From: Balaenoptera acutorostrata
Lineage: Eukaryota; Chordata; Mammalia; Artiodactyla; Balaenopteridae
DNA: 64,000 nucleotides
NCBI RefSeq assembly: GCF_949987535.1
Contig: NC_080066.1
Location: 134,334,335-134,398,334, forward strand
Direction of reading: 5' to 3'
In this document: positions 45,901-58,600 of the stretch, piece after piece
Layout of the letters: each line of letters opens with the position of its first letter
Numbering within the stretch: the first letter of the stretch is position 1
The notes under the pieces: model-generated
Told to the model about the DNA's origin: nothing
Databases searched by the model: none
What the model saw: only the letters and a program-made list of their open reading frames with translations
Program-made: the position numbers and the translations under genes

Positions 45901-48900
45901 ATCTGTGAGTGGCTTTTTCCTTCCAGGGGTAGGAATAGAAACTTCTTCTCCTTCATAATGAGCACTATTGAAACTCCAGCAAGCCGACTCTGTTTTTGGC
46001 GAAATGCCATTCCCTAGCATAAGCATGTAATCATCTCAAAAAACGTAGCATGGCAGAGAACAGGTACAAGTATTTTCTGGAAATATGTTTGTAAAGGGCA
46101 GACTTTATAATAGGTATTGTTTGTGTTAGGACCTTTTGGGCATGTATGATTAACAAGAACTTGCAGTTCTGGTGCCAGCCCACTTAATCCAATAGGGCCT
46201 TGTATAGGGGTTCAGGGGATAGGGCCCAAGAAACAACACAAGCATTTTTCCCTTATACGTGCTGCTACATCGTCAGAGAAAAGCACTCTGCTATTTAATC
46301 CATCATAGTTCCTTTTGACAGATATTGCGGCTGTCAGCGCACCACATCAAAACACATGCTCTATCAGAGTCTCAGCACTGGAGAAGTCTCTAAAATAAAA
46401 TTATCAAACGGCATCATTTATTGAGGATGACAATCCAACCACAGTCACTTTGTGACTCATCACGCACACAAACACCACAGCACTGGTTGTACACATCAGC
46501 TAGGGGCCCTGCAGGTTAAGCCCTCTGATGTCTACAAGACACATTTCCAGGACAGAAGTAAAATGAAGTTTCCTTTTGCAACAGAAAGAAATTTCCATCT
46601 TTGCTTCTCAGATTGGAAACCTGGAACACAGTGCCAGGTGTCCTGTGAGTTTAGCAAATACTGACCCAGAACAATGAAGCACTACGAAGTTTGGTTTTCC
46701 TCCTACTTTTCCCCTGGGAATGGTCCCACTGCCCCTTGCCCAGTCCCACAGACTTGCCTCTCACCACAAGTTGAGTCCCTGGTCCCAAACTGACTATGCA
46801 ATACTTACAAAGGCTCCAAGAGGTAAAATGAGCCCCATTTACCTACAGACATAGTTTTATTTCAGTGACTTAATGTTCCTAAGAGTGAAACAAAGCATTT
46901 TAATGCCTAGGACAGTGGTGGTCACTTTTACATCTCCTTTATTGAGCTAGTGTCTTTGCCTTTCTGTAATGTAAACAGATTATATAAAGACATTATATAC
47001 AATGCAAAGAAAGTCCAAACTACCTGCTCTGCTTCAGAAGAGAACTGTGAGAATTAGATTTGTACAAGCATGAGTTAAACTAAAGCAGATAGACTATAGT
47101 GAAACCTACAAAGTGTTTTTGCAATATTTCTGCTATATATAGAAATTTTTCTATTAGATTTCTACTTAATAGAAAATAGTGTTTATTTTATTTAAGTGTT
47201 AATTATTAAGTTATGTGCAATTTTAGAGACCAGGCCATTGAAATATATAAAAGGCAATTACTGAAAGGTAATCTTAATCAGCTGTTGTCAACCTCCCAGT
47301 CAATAAATAAGAAGCAAACACTTTAAAATACATTGGAAGTTTAGATGAAAGGAAGAATTCTTGGCAACGTAGAATGGTAAATACTCAACTCTACAACAAA
47401 TGTCCTAAATTTCTATTCCCAGGAAGCTCTAAGTTTGGGCTGTCTTAGATGGTTTAAAACTTTTGTCAGAGTCATACGGAGTGATTTTAGATTGCTTATT
47501 GTAGTCCCGTCCGACAATATGGGTCCTCAGTCAACGCGTACACCAGCAGATGGCTGCCTGTTAAGGAGTTCACAGTCAGAAGCTAACCCTGGATAATGGA
47601 CTTGATAGCTTTACGTTTCACATTCATAAACAAAACATGTGTACTTTTCTCTACATGACAAGATGGCTGCAGTAACCACTCTAAGATAAAAAGTGGTATA
47701 ACAGATGGTGAGGAAAAAAAATTAATACCGATAAGATTTCTAATCTATAGAGAAAAAGGCAAAGGGGCTCCTGAAAATAAAAGTTATTTGTTCCTAAGCC
47801 CTGCTTCTTTGCTTGGAGCTCTTTCTTAAGAAAGAAGCTGCTTCCTTCCCTAACCATATAAAACGGATCCCTGAAGTTATTTATAGTGTTCATGGCCTGG
47901 AGGCATCACTCGGTTCCCCCACCACAAGCCCAACCATGTGTTACTATATTAAAAAATGTGAAAAAGTAATTATGGGGTATGGGAGCCAGTGTCTGCAGAC
48001 ACAACCTGCCAAAGAGGAAGTGACAGGAAACTTATGCTCCTCGTTGCCGCTCAAGCACTGCCCAGGCTCCAGGCTCAGAAGAGAGCAATCTGTTCCAAGA
48101 AATAAGAGCGGAGCCTGCCCTGGTGAATCAGAAATATCCCTGTTTCTGAATATACAGTAAACTGGTTTCCATTCCCAGGTCCCCTCAGTTGGTCAGACTT
48201 TCCAGTCATGTGGAGAGACCACTCATGACATCCTCCCTCAGCAACTCAGCCAGCTGCCTGCCTCAGCTCCCGTTGGACTGGGGAGACTGGACATGTAAGG
48301 TCCTGGACTTGGACGAGAGGTCAAAGCCACTAAAACTGGCCCCTAAGATCCCATCCTGCCACTCCTGGGTACTGATTTCTGCCACCCTGACCTAAATCTA
48401 GCTTCACTCTTCTTCTTGCCACCTCCACCCCTGGTTCCTTGTCCTCACATAGGATGTGATGATCCACCCAATACTGATTTCTGGCCCAGCATCTACATGT
48501 TCACAACCCCCTCAGCTCTCCCCTTACAAGATGGGCTCTACCACCATTGGGATACCCATGCGTTCTAGCCCTGGGGTCAGAGAGAAAAAGTATTCCAAAT
48601 ATCCCTAACCTGAACCCCAGAGAGCAGAAACTTATCAGGGAGAGAAGTCTACATTTCTGGTAGAAAGGCTCGTGTTCCCAAGAGGCCTCAGCTTAGGAAA
48701 TGTTCATTGAGAGAAGTTACATTTCCTCCCAGGCCCTCCATCTGCCTCTGGTCTAAGCTACAAAACGAGTTCCCTTCTGATTCAGGAAAAAAGAGACAAG
48801 CCCCTACCCTCACAAGAGAGCCCCGGAAGTTTGGAGAATCCCTGCTATCTCAGGAAGGCTTCATCTGGAAGTAAATAATTGTTGCTATCTCTTTACTCAA

Positions 48901-49840
48901 CTTGATTACCTAAATGCAGCACTATATAAACTTCCAAAGAAGCAAAAATTTACCCCCACACAGCAAAGTATCTTCTAAAAACTGATTTACAGAAGTCTTT
49001 TCCAAATAATTTTTTTAAAGAAAAGTGAGTCATAGATGACTGAGAATGCAGAGGCTAATGGGAGGTCAGGAAAATGTCTTCCTCACTGCCTTTTTAATAT
49101 AACTAATTCAAATTAACCTGTTTCCCTAGTTAATATTCTATGAGCATGAAATGTAGTTTTATATTATAAACACATAAAGCTTGAGTTCCATTTTATTCAA
49201 TACATTCTGCAGTTTTAGAATATGAGTAAATGTTGATTTCTAAAATTCCCTAAAAATCTTCCCTTCAAGTTTGTTTTTCAACTCTGGGCAATGACATATA
49301 TATAGAATTTAAACAGATATCAATTGATACAGCTGGAAAGAAGACTTTAAAAATCAGAGAAAATATTCTTATAAGGCCGATCCATGGCAACCTTCCACAT
49401 TCAGAAACTGGTTTATAGCTTTCTGAGATGCCCTGTTAACCTCCCAAAGATCTTTAGACAAGCTTAAGTTATCTCATTATCCCAGTTTTCCCCCTTTCAT
49501 CTTTGCCTCCTAAATCCGTTTCTTTACCACTGTAGTATCCACAATGCCACCTGCTGGTTATAGGAAGTATCTCCATGGCTCCCAGCTCTCCTTTCTGGAA
49601 TTTACTTAATTAAAGTCAGTCAATGACTGCTAGAAAAGCCACAGGAACATACACTTAAGAAATAATAAAAGAATCAACGAGATGAGCAAGATACCAATTC
49701 ATGGAGGTTTAATATGACCCAATACATTCACCTGAGACAAAAGTCTGGCTATTTTAAAGACAATATTTTAAAAGTTAAACTGAATATTTGCAATTTGCTT
49801 CATGCAGGCTGGCAACAGGGGTCTGAGAATATTTTTTTAA

Positions 49841-49912
49841 AAAGGAAGAAAGGAAGGGAGGAGGGAGGAGGGAGGAAGAAAGGAGAATGGAAAGGAAAGG
49901 AAGAAAGAAAAT
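49841..49912 (+). repeat. GGAA-rich purine microsatellite
   Basis: An irregular run of GGAA, GGGA and GAAA units of about 70 bp. The tail of the frame 49714-49914 is its Gly/Lys/Glu-rich translation. Confidence 0.9.
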
Positions 49913-50905
49913 GATGAGCAAGGCTAAATAAATGATCAAAAATTTTCCAAAATTCTTTATTTTCTTGTACCCACCAATCCAGGATTTCTACTTTCTCCCT
50001 TTCTTAAACAAGTATCTTCTACTTTTAAAAGATACGAAATTTGCCATCATAATTGGTTAGATGAGAATAAAGCTTTAACTCCATCCCTTGACTTTGATTC
50101 ATAGCAGTTCCTTCTCCACCAAAAGTTACAGCCCCACCTCCCTTAACCTGGAATCTAAGAGCCAGCACACAAATGATAGTCACAAAAGCATCTACAAGCA
50201 TGTGTGAATGCAATGCCCCTCCTCCCATTCTCAACCTTTCAGATGGTTCAACTATTTTCCATGTGTCAACAATGCGCCATTTGCATCTCAGGCCTTAGCC
50301 AGGCAAAAGATAACAGAGGATAACCTTTAGAAACCCAAAACTAATGAATATGAATGAGGTCATTCTTGCAAGCTTTACTGTAGGACAAAGTAGCACACAG
50401 GGAAAACATTTTTGCTTCAAGGCTCCTGACAAGCATTAGCTAATCAAGTCTCCTAACTAGCCCCTGGAGTCTAGACTGGCAGAAGGTCATTATCCCTCTA
50501 GCTGGTAGGCAAACTAAGACACCCAAAGGTTACCATTTCAACATCAATTCCATGTCATTGATATTCTGAAGTGACATTGGAAAAAAGATGCTGCAAGAAG
50601 CTTCTCATTGACTGTAAGTGCAAAACAGGAAACACGCCCAAGTCGGGAGGCACTAAAAGCTTGGATGAGTATTGAACCAACCATTATTTGGTAATGATTT
50701 TATCAGAGCATATGATTTTAGAAATATAGATTCTCTACCTAAATAAAAAATACTTGCAAGATTTAGATTGCAACTGAGTAATAATTTCAAAGAAAAGAAG
50801 TTTCTGTATTTATCAGTTTAGGATTTATTTGGGGGAGTTGGTTAGGTTTCTTTTTCCCCAGTCCTTCCCATTTAAAGGCTAAACACGGAAACTACAGAAA
50901 GGATA

Positions 50906-50925
50906 AAGATCACAAATGTGATCTT
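50906..50925. repeat. 20-bp palindrome
   Basis: AAGATCACA and TGTGATCTT flank AA, a perfect 9-bp inverted repeat. Short palindromes arise by chance. No function is inferred. Confidence 0.8.
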
Positions 50926-53900
50926 CAGCCTTGAGCTCTAACTGGCATATCCTCCCATTTTAATTTTATTTGTATTTGCTTTCCTCTTCCTAAAAGTATA
51001 AACTGAACCCTGACATTTTTCTGCCTTCTAACAAATTCAGGAACTGTCACATTTTCCTTTTTTTTGTTGTTTTTTCTTTTTAAGTCTATAAACTTCAAAA
51101 TATTTTCTGTCAAGTTGGCAAAGCTCCAGTCGGCCCTTCACCACTGCAATTAAAGTGATTTTTCCATCTGAATATAACCTGACATGGAGAGGAATTATAA
51201 GAGCTCTATATAAATCTATTTTGATAGATTAGTTACCTCACTGAGCATATTTTTATACTCATCACAAATGTTTATACGTCCTCACAAGATTCAGATTGTT
51301 CTAGGAATTGTGAGTCAAAATAACAGCGGTGGCCACTATGTAAAAGGAAAGCTGAATTTAGGATGCCCCTTTAAAAGCAAGCAATAACCTAGAAAGCAAA
51401 AAAGGAGGCTGCCACTGCCTTTTCTCTTAATGTTGATATAACACAAAACAAGCTAAACCCACAGTAGAACTAGACAAAGTCAAACAATATATTCAACTTC
51501 GAGAAGATGGTGCAACAGGGAAGGCTGTGTTATAAAGCATTACTCTTACGTCATCACTATTTCCAGAAAATGCTCAAAGTTCCAACATTTGTTCACTTAA
51601 TACAGGATTCACTTCTCAGTCGAGGAGGACCTTGGGAACAGCACACTCAGCGCTCAGCAGTTATTTGACCTATTTTACTAATGTGTTTGGGAAGGAGGTT
51701 AATTAACAGTGGATGGCTATATCCCTAAGCTTAATTTTTCCAACAGCCCTGCTCATAAAAGGAAAAATTGAGTATGTATTGAAGGAAGCAAGCAATTAAG
51801 TTGCACAAATAGTGAGCTCATTGAACTGCAGCTGACTTCTATCATGTCAAAGAACAACTAAACACAGAAGCAATAAAAAGATTGTTGCCACGACCACCAC
51901 TGAGAACCGACTGGCAATAAAGATGAATAACTTCCTACTTGAAGATTACTTGATTAAAGCTCTTTAGAAACCAAATGTTACACATAGGCATAAATGGAGC
52001 AAAATATTTTAATGTGTGTTTGGCAGGTTCAGAAACATTTTATAGTCAATTTTAAATGAAGGTTTATACAACAACAGTAAACTCCACTTAAAATGGCCTT
52101 TCCAATTGCTGTTCTTGCAAGCAAGCTGCAGTGTTCCTGGGGAAGGCCTGAACCATAAAAGTCCCATGCCTAACAGAGTAAGGGGAGGGCCAACCGGGAG
52201 CGGAATTCCACAGGACCAGGTCCTCTGAAACCAAACCCAAGAGCAGAGCCAGAAAAGCCCATTCAGATGGCTGTGACCCTTGAAGGCAAGTAAACAGACT
52301 CCCTGTAGCAATAACCAGGAAATCTCTCTCTCCCCAGCAACCCTCTGCTCCCCTGCCCACCTTCCAAAGCTCCGAAAGGTCAAGTTTTAGCCCAAACTGC
52401 CCTTTAAGAAAGTTTGCTCACATCTAGGAGTTCAATACAAGCTGGCATCAGAACTGGCTCCCAGGACTATCAGTATCAGTTAGGTGGGACAGGCATGATT
52501 TGACCAGGAAAATGTGTCTGACAGAGGATTCGGCTCTCAACTTACAAGTGTCTGTGGACATGTCTGGAGATTATCAGCCTCTTCGAGGGCTGGACCCCAA
52601 CACTTAACTGCTGCCTTTAGAGGGGATACCATGGAGAGTTAAAAAGACGGAAAAGAGGAGGACTTTGCTGTCAAAGTTGCTTATAAGCTAACATCAAAAG
52701 ATAATAAGCCACCCTTTGCATTGCTGCCCTCAAACTCACTACTGTGGAGAATTAAAGCCAGTCTATTGCAAATAAAACAGTCTGCCACCCCATGTCTATC
52801 CTTTCCCCACCCCTGCTATCCCCATCTCTAAAACGGGAGGGTGCCTGACAATGTGCTTTTCTTCTGAGCTTTTCCCCTCCGATTGGTCTTCAAGGGATCA
52901 GAGCCTAGCAAAGAAATTATGGTGAGCAGTTCTCGCCTTTCCTCAGCTCCAGCCCTCTCCTCCCTGTTCAGAAATGATCTCCTACGGGCCCTGTTTCTTC
53001 TTTCTGTTCCACACAGCACCCATCAATGTACAGGGTATACAGTAGGTGTTTAATACATCCTTTTTGGCTACTATCAGCAGAAAAGGCTCATATTTATGTA
53101 CTTTTTGAAGAGTTATTTTATCTTATCCATTCCTGCTGAAATAATCAAAGGAATCGAAACTGGAGAAGCAATTTTGTGCCACAACTTGGGGAAAAAAAGG
53201 AAGCATAATATTCTCCATTTTCTTGGGTGGGAAATGGGACCCAAAATGCCCTGAATAAATTGCTAATGCTTATATAAACCACATGGTGCCTTAAGTTCAC
53301 AATCTAATTAGATCCACCCATTATACACTGTTTTCCAGAGATTCAGAGCTGAATTTGCTGCCTGGGATTTTTAAATATTTAATTTGGGGAATTATAACCA
53401 AACCAAATTCATATGGCAAACTTCAGAATGGCTTTATCAGATGAAAAGTAGATATTTGGAATTTTGGTAACACTTTTCACTACCTTTGAAGAGGGCCAGT
53501 CACTGGATACGTGACATGCAAATATAATAAAGAAATGAGTTAGAAAAGAGTTTGAATATTTATATAAGTTACATCTCATTTACAGGAAGAGAGCACAGTG
53601 GTACAGTCCCTTTCTTCCATTTTGGTGTCTCCACCTTGAAGCCTTGCATTGTCTTTGAACTCCAGGCTCTCGGCTAAGACTTTCTAACACTGTGCACCAG
53701 AATTCTGGAGATGGAATAAGTTGTACAGCACAGGAAAAGCGGTGGAGAAAGAAAGTCACAACAGTTCGGAGATGGGAACCGTCTGCTCTCTGGAAACCCC
53801 TCCAGCCTTAGGTTCACTATCCAAACTCTAAGACTCTTCAGTTCCCCTGTGTTAAAAGAACAAGAAAAATGCCTAGGAAAGCCCACGGTTTCCTTCCTTC

Positions 53901-54429
53901 TCAAGGAGAGGAAGCAGCAGAGGTAGCAGATGCCCATGTGTAGCCGTCACTTCCTCCAGGGCTGGTGTCCATTTCCACCCACTGGATTGGAATCTGGCAG
54001 CTTCGTAACCGGCAAGAGATATGTGATCCAAGAATCCATTTTGGCTCCAAGTTTAGCCTTATAAAGGCCAGTTCTGTCTAACTCTGAGAATCCTATAAGC
54101 ATTTTTAAGGATTTCAAATTACCTCATCCTCAAGAGTATGGCCAGAGGAAGGGGATTTAGGTCAAAGAGTCTATCTCAAGGAAGGCTCAAGATACTCTTC
54201 AGAAATACCTTGAGATTAGGGTAAAACAGAAATATGTTCAGAAGTGACAAAAAGAAAATATACCTTTCCTTCTCCTCCTCTGAGGAGTCAGGAAGTGTCA
54301 AGATCCTAGAGCAAAAGCAAAATAGGGTATAATTCTAATAATGGAATCTAGAACAAATAACTGTAACAAGCTTGTCTTCAAAAAAAGAAAGAAATGGTGT
54401 ATATAATCAAAGTATTAAAAATATCAATT

Positions 54430-55290
54430 TAAGCATTCATTGTTTTCTCCTTCAAACCTTCTCCTAAATTTGCTTATCTCAGCTCATGATTTCTCCATTT
54501 ACCAATCACCTGAAGTAGAAACTTCAGAGTCATTTGTGTATCCCACCACATTCAATTCTAGATTCTGAATGTCTCTTGGATTACACTCTCACTTCTGCTT
54601 CTACTGTCACTGCCCTATGTCATGTCATCTATACTCGGGTTATTGTAATAGCCCCCAATGAATCCACTGTCACCACTTGCTTTCTCTCTGCCCCATGTCT
54701 TCTTTCACGTCCCTAACAGTTACCTTTCTGAGTTACAGTCATAATCATGGCACACCCTGTGAGTCCAAAAGTTTTTTACTAGCTTTCTGGGGTATTTTTA
54801 GAATAAAGGCCAAATTTCTTAGCATAGTATTCAAGGCTACTAATAAACTGAAATTGTTCTATACTTCAAAACTTACCTGCCATTTTCTCTTCACGCACAG
54901 CTAATGCTCTACCCAAAACAGACTCACCTCCATTCTCAGATCATGTCATGGACTTTCACACTTCTAGAACTCTGTATTTTTCTTCTAGCTTCATCTATTC
55001 AAATCTTGCTTCTCTTCTAAAGACTAATTCAAATGTCACACCTTGAGGAAGCCTTATCTGATTCCAAGGCAAAACAGATTGCTTCCTCCTCAAAGCACAC
55101 ATAACACTTTGTTTACCCCTTTGTTATAATGTCTGTCCCAATCTGACGTGTATTCACTTTTGTAGAATTTTCCATCTCTTCCTAAAGAACAGAGACAGTA
55201 GTTAATCCCTCTAAAGATGGTCCTGGGTGCCAAGCATGGTGTCTTAAATAAGACAAGTACTTCATAAATGGTTCTTATACTGGAATTGAC
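54430..55290 (+). mobile_element. L2 LINE 3' portion
   Basis: 'cagagtcatttgtgtatcccaccac', 'gtcactgccctatgtcatgtcatctatactcgggttattgtaatagc', 'aggccaaatttcttagcatagtattcaagg', 'ctaattcaaatgtcacaccttgaggaagccttatctgattcc' and 'tttgttataatgtctgtccc' appear in the order of the 3' end of LINE-2. It covers the end of the reverse-transcriptase region and the 3' UTR. The remnant frames 54534-54904 are not functional. Confidence 0.75.
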
Positions 55291-55622
55291 CAGTATAGGA
55301 ATTATGAATTTTCACCAAAAGCTAAACCATGGATGAAAGACTAAGTTGAGAATCACAATCAAGAAGACTTGGTGGAAAGGAGGGAACCTCAATAAATGTC
55401 ACCCAAACTGAGGACAACGAATACATCTTTCGTAAAAGAATAGAGATGACCTAATCCGTTGCTTCTCAACATTTCTAAATTCACACATACTTGTGAAGGG
55501 TTTGACTCTGATTGAGAACTACCATCCTGACCAAATGGAGAGACCACCTCTTTTTCAGCAGTAGAGACTTAAGCGCTACACTTAAAAGGGTTCAATCAGG
55601 GCTCAACAGATAAACACCACAA

Positions 55623-55654
<32 letters not shown>

Positions 55655-58600
55655 TTACAAATATAATAAATATATAAGTATAATATATGTTATATATATA
55701 CACACACATCTGAGATACTGTTTCATGTAAATAGCTCTACACACAGAGATCTAATGATGTCATAATAAAACAAATATTTAGTTCACATTTTTGCCTTCAT
55801 TCCAAAAAGGGAAAAAAAAAAGCCAAGAACTAAAACCATCTCCTTAGCCTATTGGCATTAAGTAATCAAATTCCCTGCTACTAAGAAATCTGAGACAGAC
55901 TAATTACAGTTCTTATTCTCGCCTGGAATGAAAAAACGAACTCAAACTTCCAAAAGAAAATCATAATTTTCCAACATCTTTCTGTCTCTACCCTAAAACT
56001 TTTAAGTCAACTCTTCCTGAGATGAATCACGTTAAGAAATGAATCTCTTAATTGCACCATATAAGCTAAACAGTAAGCCATGACCTCATCACCCTGGATG
56101 TAATAAAAGGGCAGAGACACTCAGGCATTTCAACAACATCTTAATTCATGCACTGTTCTGGTTTATTATAAAGCAGGCCCGTACGCAGGAAGACATTTTT
56201 TTAAATGCTTTTATCTTCGTTTTGCATGTTAGCAGATCTCACGGTCTCGTACCTCTGCAGATAGACGCCTGGACTGTGCTAAAGCTAAGCAGGCTGGCCA
56301 ATGAATTTATTTGAGAAAGAAAGAAACCCAGTCTTGAAAATGACACAAGGACTCAAGATGAGCTAAGAGTTGAAGGACCTCAAGCTACACAATTACTCAA
56401 GCCAAAAACACACAAACAAACAAAACCTGGGACTGAACAAATATCTGAATGCCACAGCCAGACCAGAGAAGAAGCAACAGGAAGCTGGTATAGTTGAGCT
56501 TGAGAAGAAAGGCTAACAATAAAATACTACATCCCTTGCGTGGCATATCACTTTCTGAGCCTTGATTTACCACGAAGTCCTCTTTCTGATGATTACTAGT
56601 AGCATTATTATTTTGCTAGAAGTAGCATTGGTAGATCCCATCTATACATGGAGACCTCTGCAGAATGCATCCCATATGAGCACAAATGTCTATCTACTCT
56701 GTACCTGGTACCAGTGAAAAATTATTTCTAAAATGATGGTCTGATGAGAGAATAAATTATTTGGATAATTTTTCAAGAAAGTTCATCTTTGTGTATGGAA
56801 AAGACTGTATTTGTGCCATATCTACAAGTAACTCCAAATATAGATATTTCAACAAGAGTTGACACTTTAGCCTATCAAATCACAAAAACGCACTTAACTT
56901 GTTTAGGATGGAAATTGCCCCAGCAGATCAAGGTGGTACAGAAAGGTACAGTCACCATCAGAAACAATAGTATTCAATAATTCCATAGGCTCAAACACGG
57001 ACCTGGAGTGAACAGTCTTCTTCTGTATCATTTCCTAGCCACGCTGCTCTATTGTTTCCAGTGTTTTCAGATGGTGCTATTGCTTGCCAATAGCGGTAAG
57101 CTTGCAGTTTTGCATTCCACTGCTTATCACTGTCAGCGCCTCTACCAATGGGCCTTCTGTTCTGAGTGTCCCAGTTAGAACTGTACCTCCATCTTCAAAC
57201 TGGGCTCATAGGAGAAGACAGCAAAGTTGAAAGCACATAGCCCTGGGTTCATGATATCACTCATACTGTATCCCATAGAGCAAGATGGTACCAAGAACTG
57301 TAGTTTCACCATCTGTAAAAAGGGAATAGCCACTTTTACTTGCACTCTGAGACTCAAGAGCTATGAAGCAGTGATTTATAATATAAGCAGCCAATTCTAC
57401 AGACAGATGCTTTGGTAAAAATTAGGCATACATTTTATAACTGTTCAGAAATAGCCGAGCAGATTGTTAGCAGAGACCAGGAAGATTCTGCCTCATAATC
57501 AAGATTAAATCCCTTTCTGTGACAACACCAAGCTACAGTGTTTGTGACTGATGTGGCCTTCATATTACTAAAATTAAGAAAGGTGCTCTGCTCTACTGAC
57601 TGTGGCGTACATTATTTTCAACAATGTCATTTCTGTAAGAAAGGAGAAACAAGGGGGGAAAAAGGCCTCTTGTAAAAATCTTTTGTCCAAGCACCTTGGA
57701 AGAGCTCATTTCTGGGAATGGCCTAGCACCTTTAGAAGGTAACAGCATTGTCCCAATCAGTTACAAAGAAGTTAAGGAAGACAATACTCCTAAATCCCAC
57801 CCAGCTGGTGGAGTTAGGATATATACCATTTAACAAAAGCATTGAGGCAAGGGAAACACAAACACATGAAACTTTCCTTTCTTCCTCCATTTGTTCAATG
57901 CTGAATGGCAGCAAAAGGAAGGGAGGAAAGGAGTTTCAACTTCCCGGGGTCATCCCCCTCCTGATAAGAAAGTTCTTCTTCACAAAGTAGGAATGAAGAA
58001 AAGCATGTGCATTTATACAATTTCTAAGACACTTCAGGATTCCCTAAACAGAAAAGAGTATGTTCAGAATACCTAAAAACAAAACAAAACAACGACAAAT
58101 AAAAGTTGAACTTAATTTAACTACAACATTGGCTGGTATTTCTAGAGGAATGGAGGGATGCTAAAGTGAGAAAAAGAGATTAAATATTCAAGACCATGAT
58201 AATAATCCATGAACTTACTTTACTGCTATTTCAGGATATTTTTCCATCAAATTTTAAGTACATAAGAAAACTGTATGCATTAAGGAATCAGGAACTGAGA
58301 TATTCTTGTTTTCTGTTTTCACTGTTTACAAAGCAACCTTGAGCAGCCCTAGTTTATCTTTGCCGCTGTGTTTGCTGACTTGTCCGTGTTTAGATCAAGT
58401 TTTGATACTTGTGTCTTTAGCTGACCATGAAAAGGCAGCTGGCCCAGAGAGGCCAGAATCAGGGAGAGAGAAGTTGCAAGGCTTTATCAAGTCATCCGAG
58501 AGGCCCTGTTGTGCTCATCCTTTGTAAACAATAAGACATGTCAGTGTCCCTGGTTGCTGTCATTGCTGACAGTTCTCTAAAGACCAGTAAGTGTTGAATT

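Larger units (their letters stand above)
42901..54429. other. Long unique tract, repeat-poor, no supported gene
   Basis: About 11.5 kb with no CHR SINE, no recognisable L1 and only weak hints of ancient repeats (for example 44420-44530 and a MIR/L2-like tail at 53030-53065). There are simple repeats at 49841-49912 (purine-rich GGAA) and a 20-bp palindrome at 50906-50925. Frames reach 124 codons (52009-52383 minus) without recognisable domains. Sub-regions at 45480-46480 and 51240-51990 look like candidate conserved non-coding DNA. That impression needs a multi-species alignment. Confidence 0.5.

Noticed and set aside
45790..46026. 78-codon minus-strand coding exon
   Set aside because: I cannot match it to any protein, and splice signals are weak. 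Kept only as part of a candidate conserved block.
50906..50925. Regulatory operator
   Set aside because: Short palindromes occur by chance, and nothing around it suggests a gene to control.
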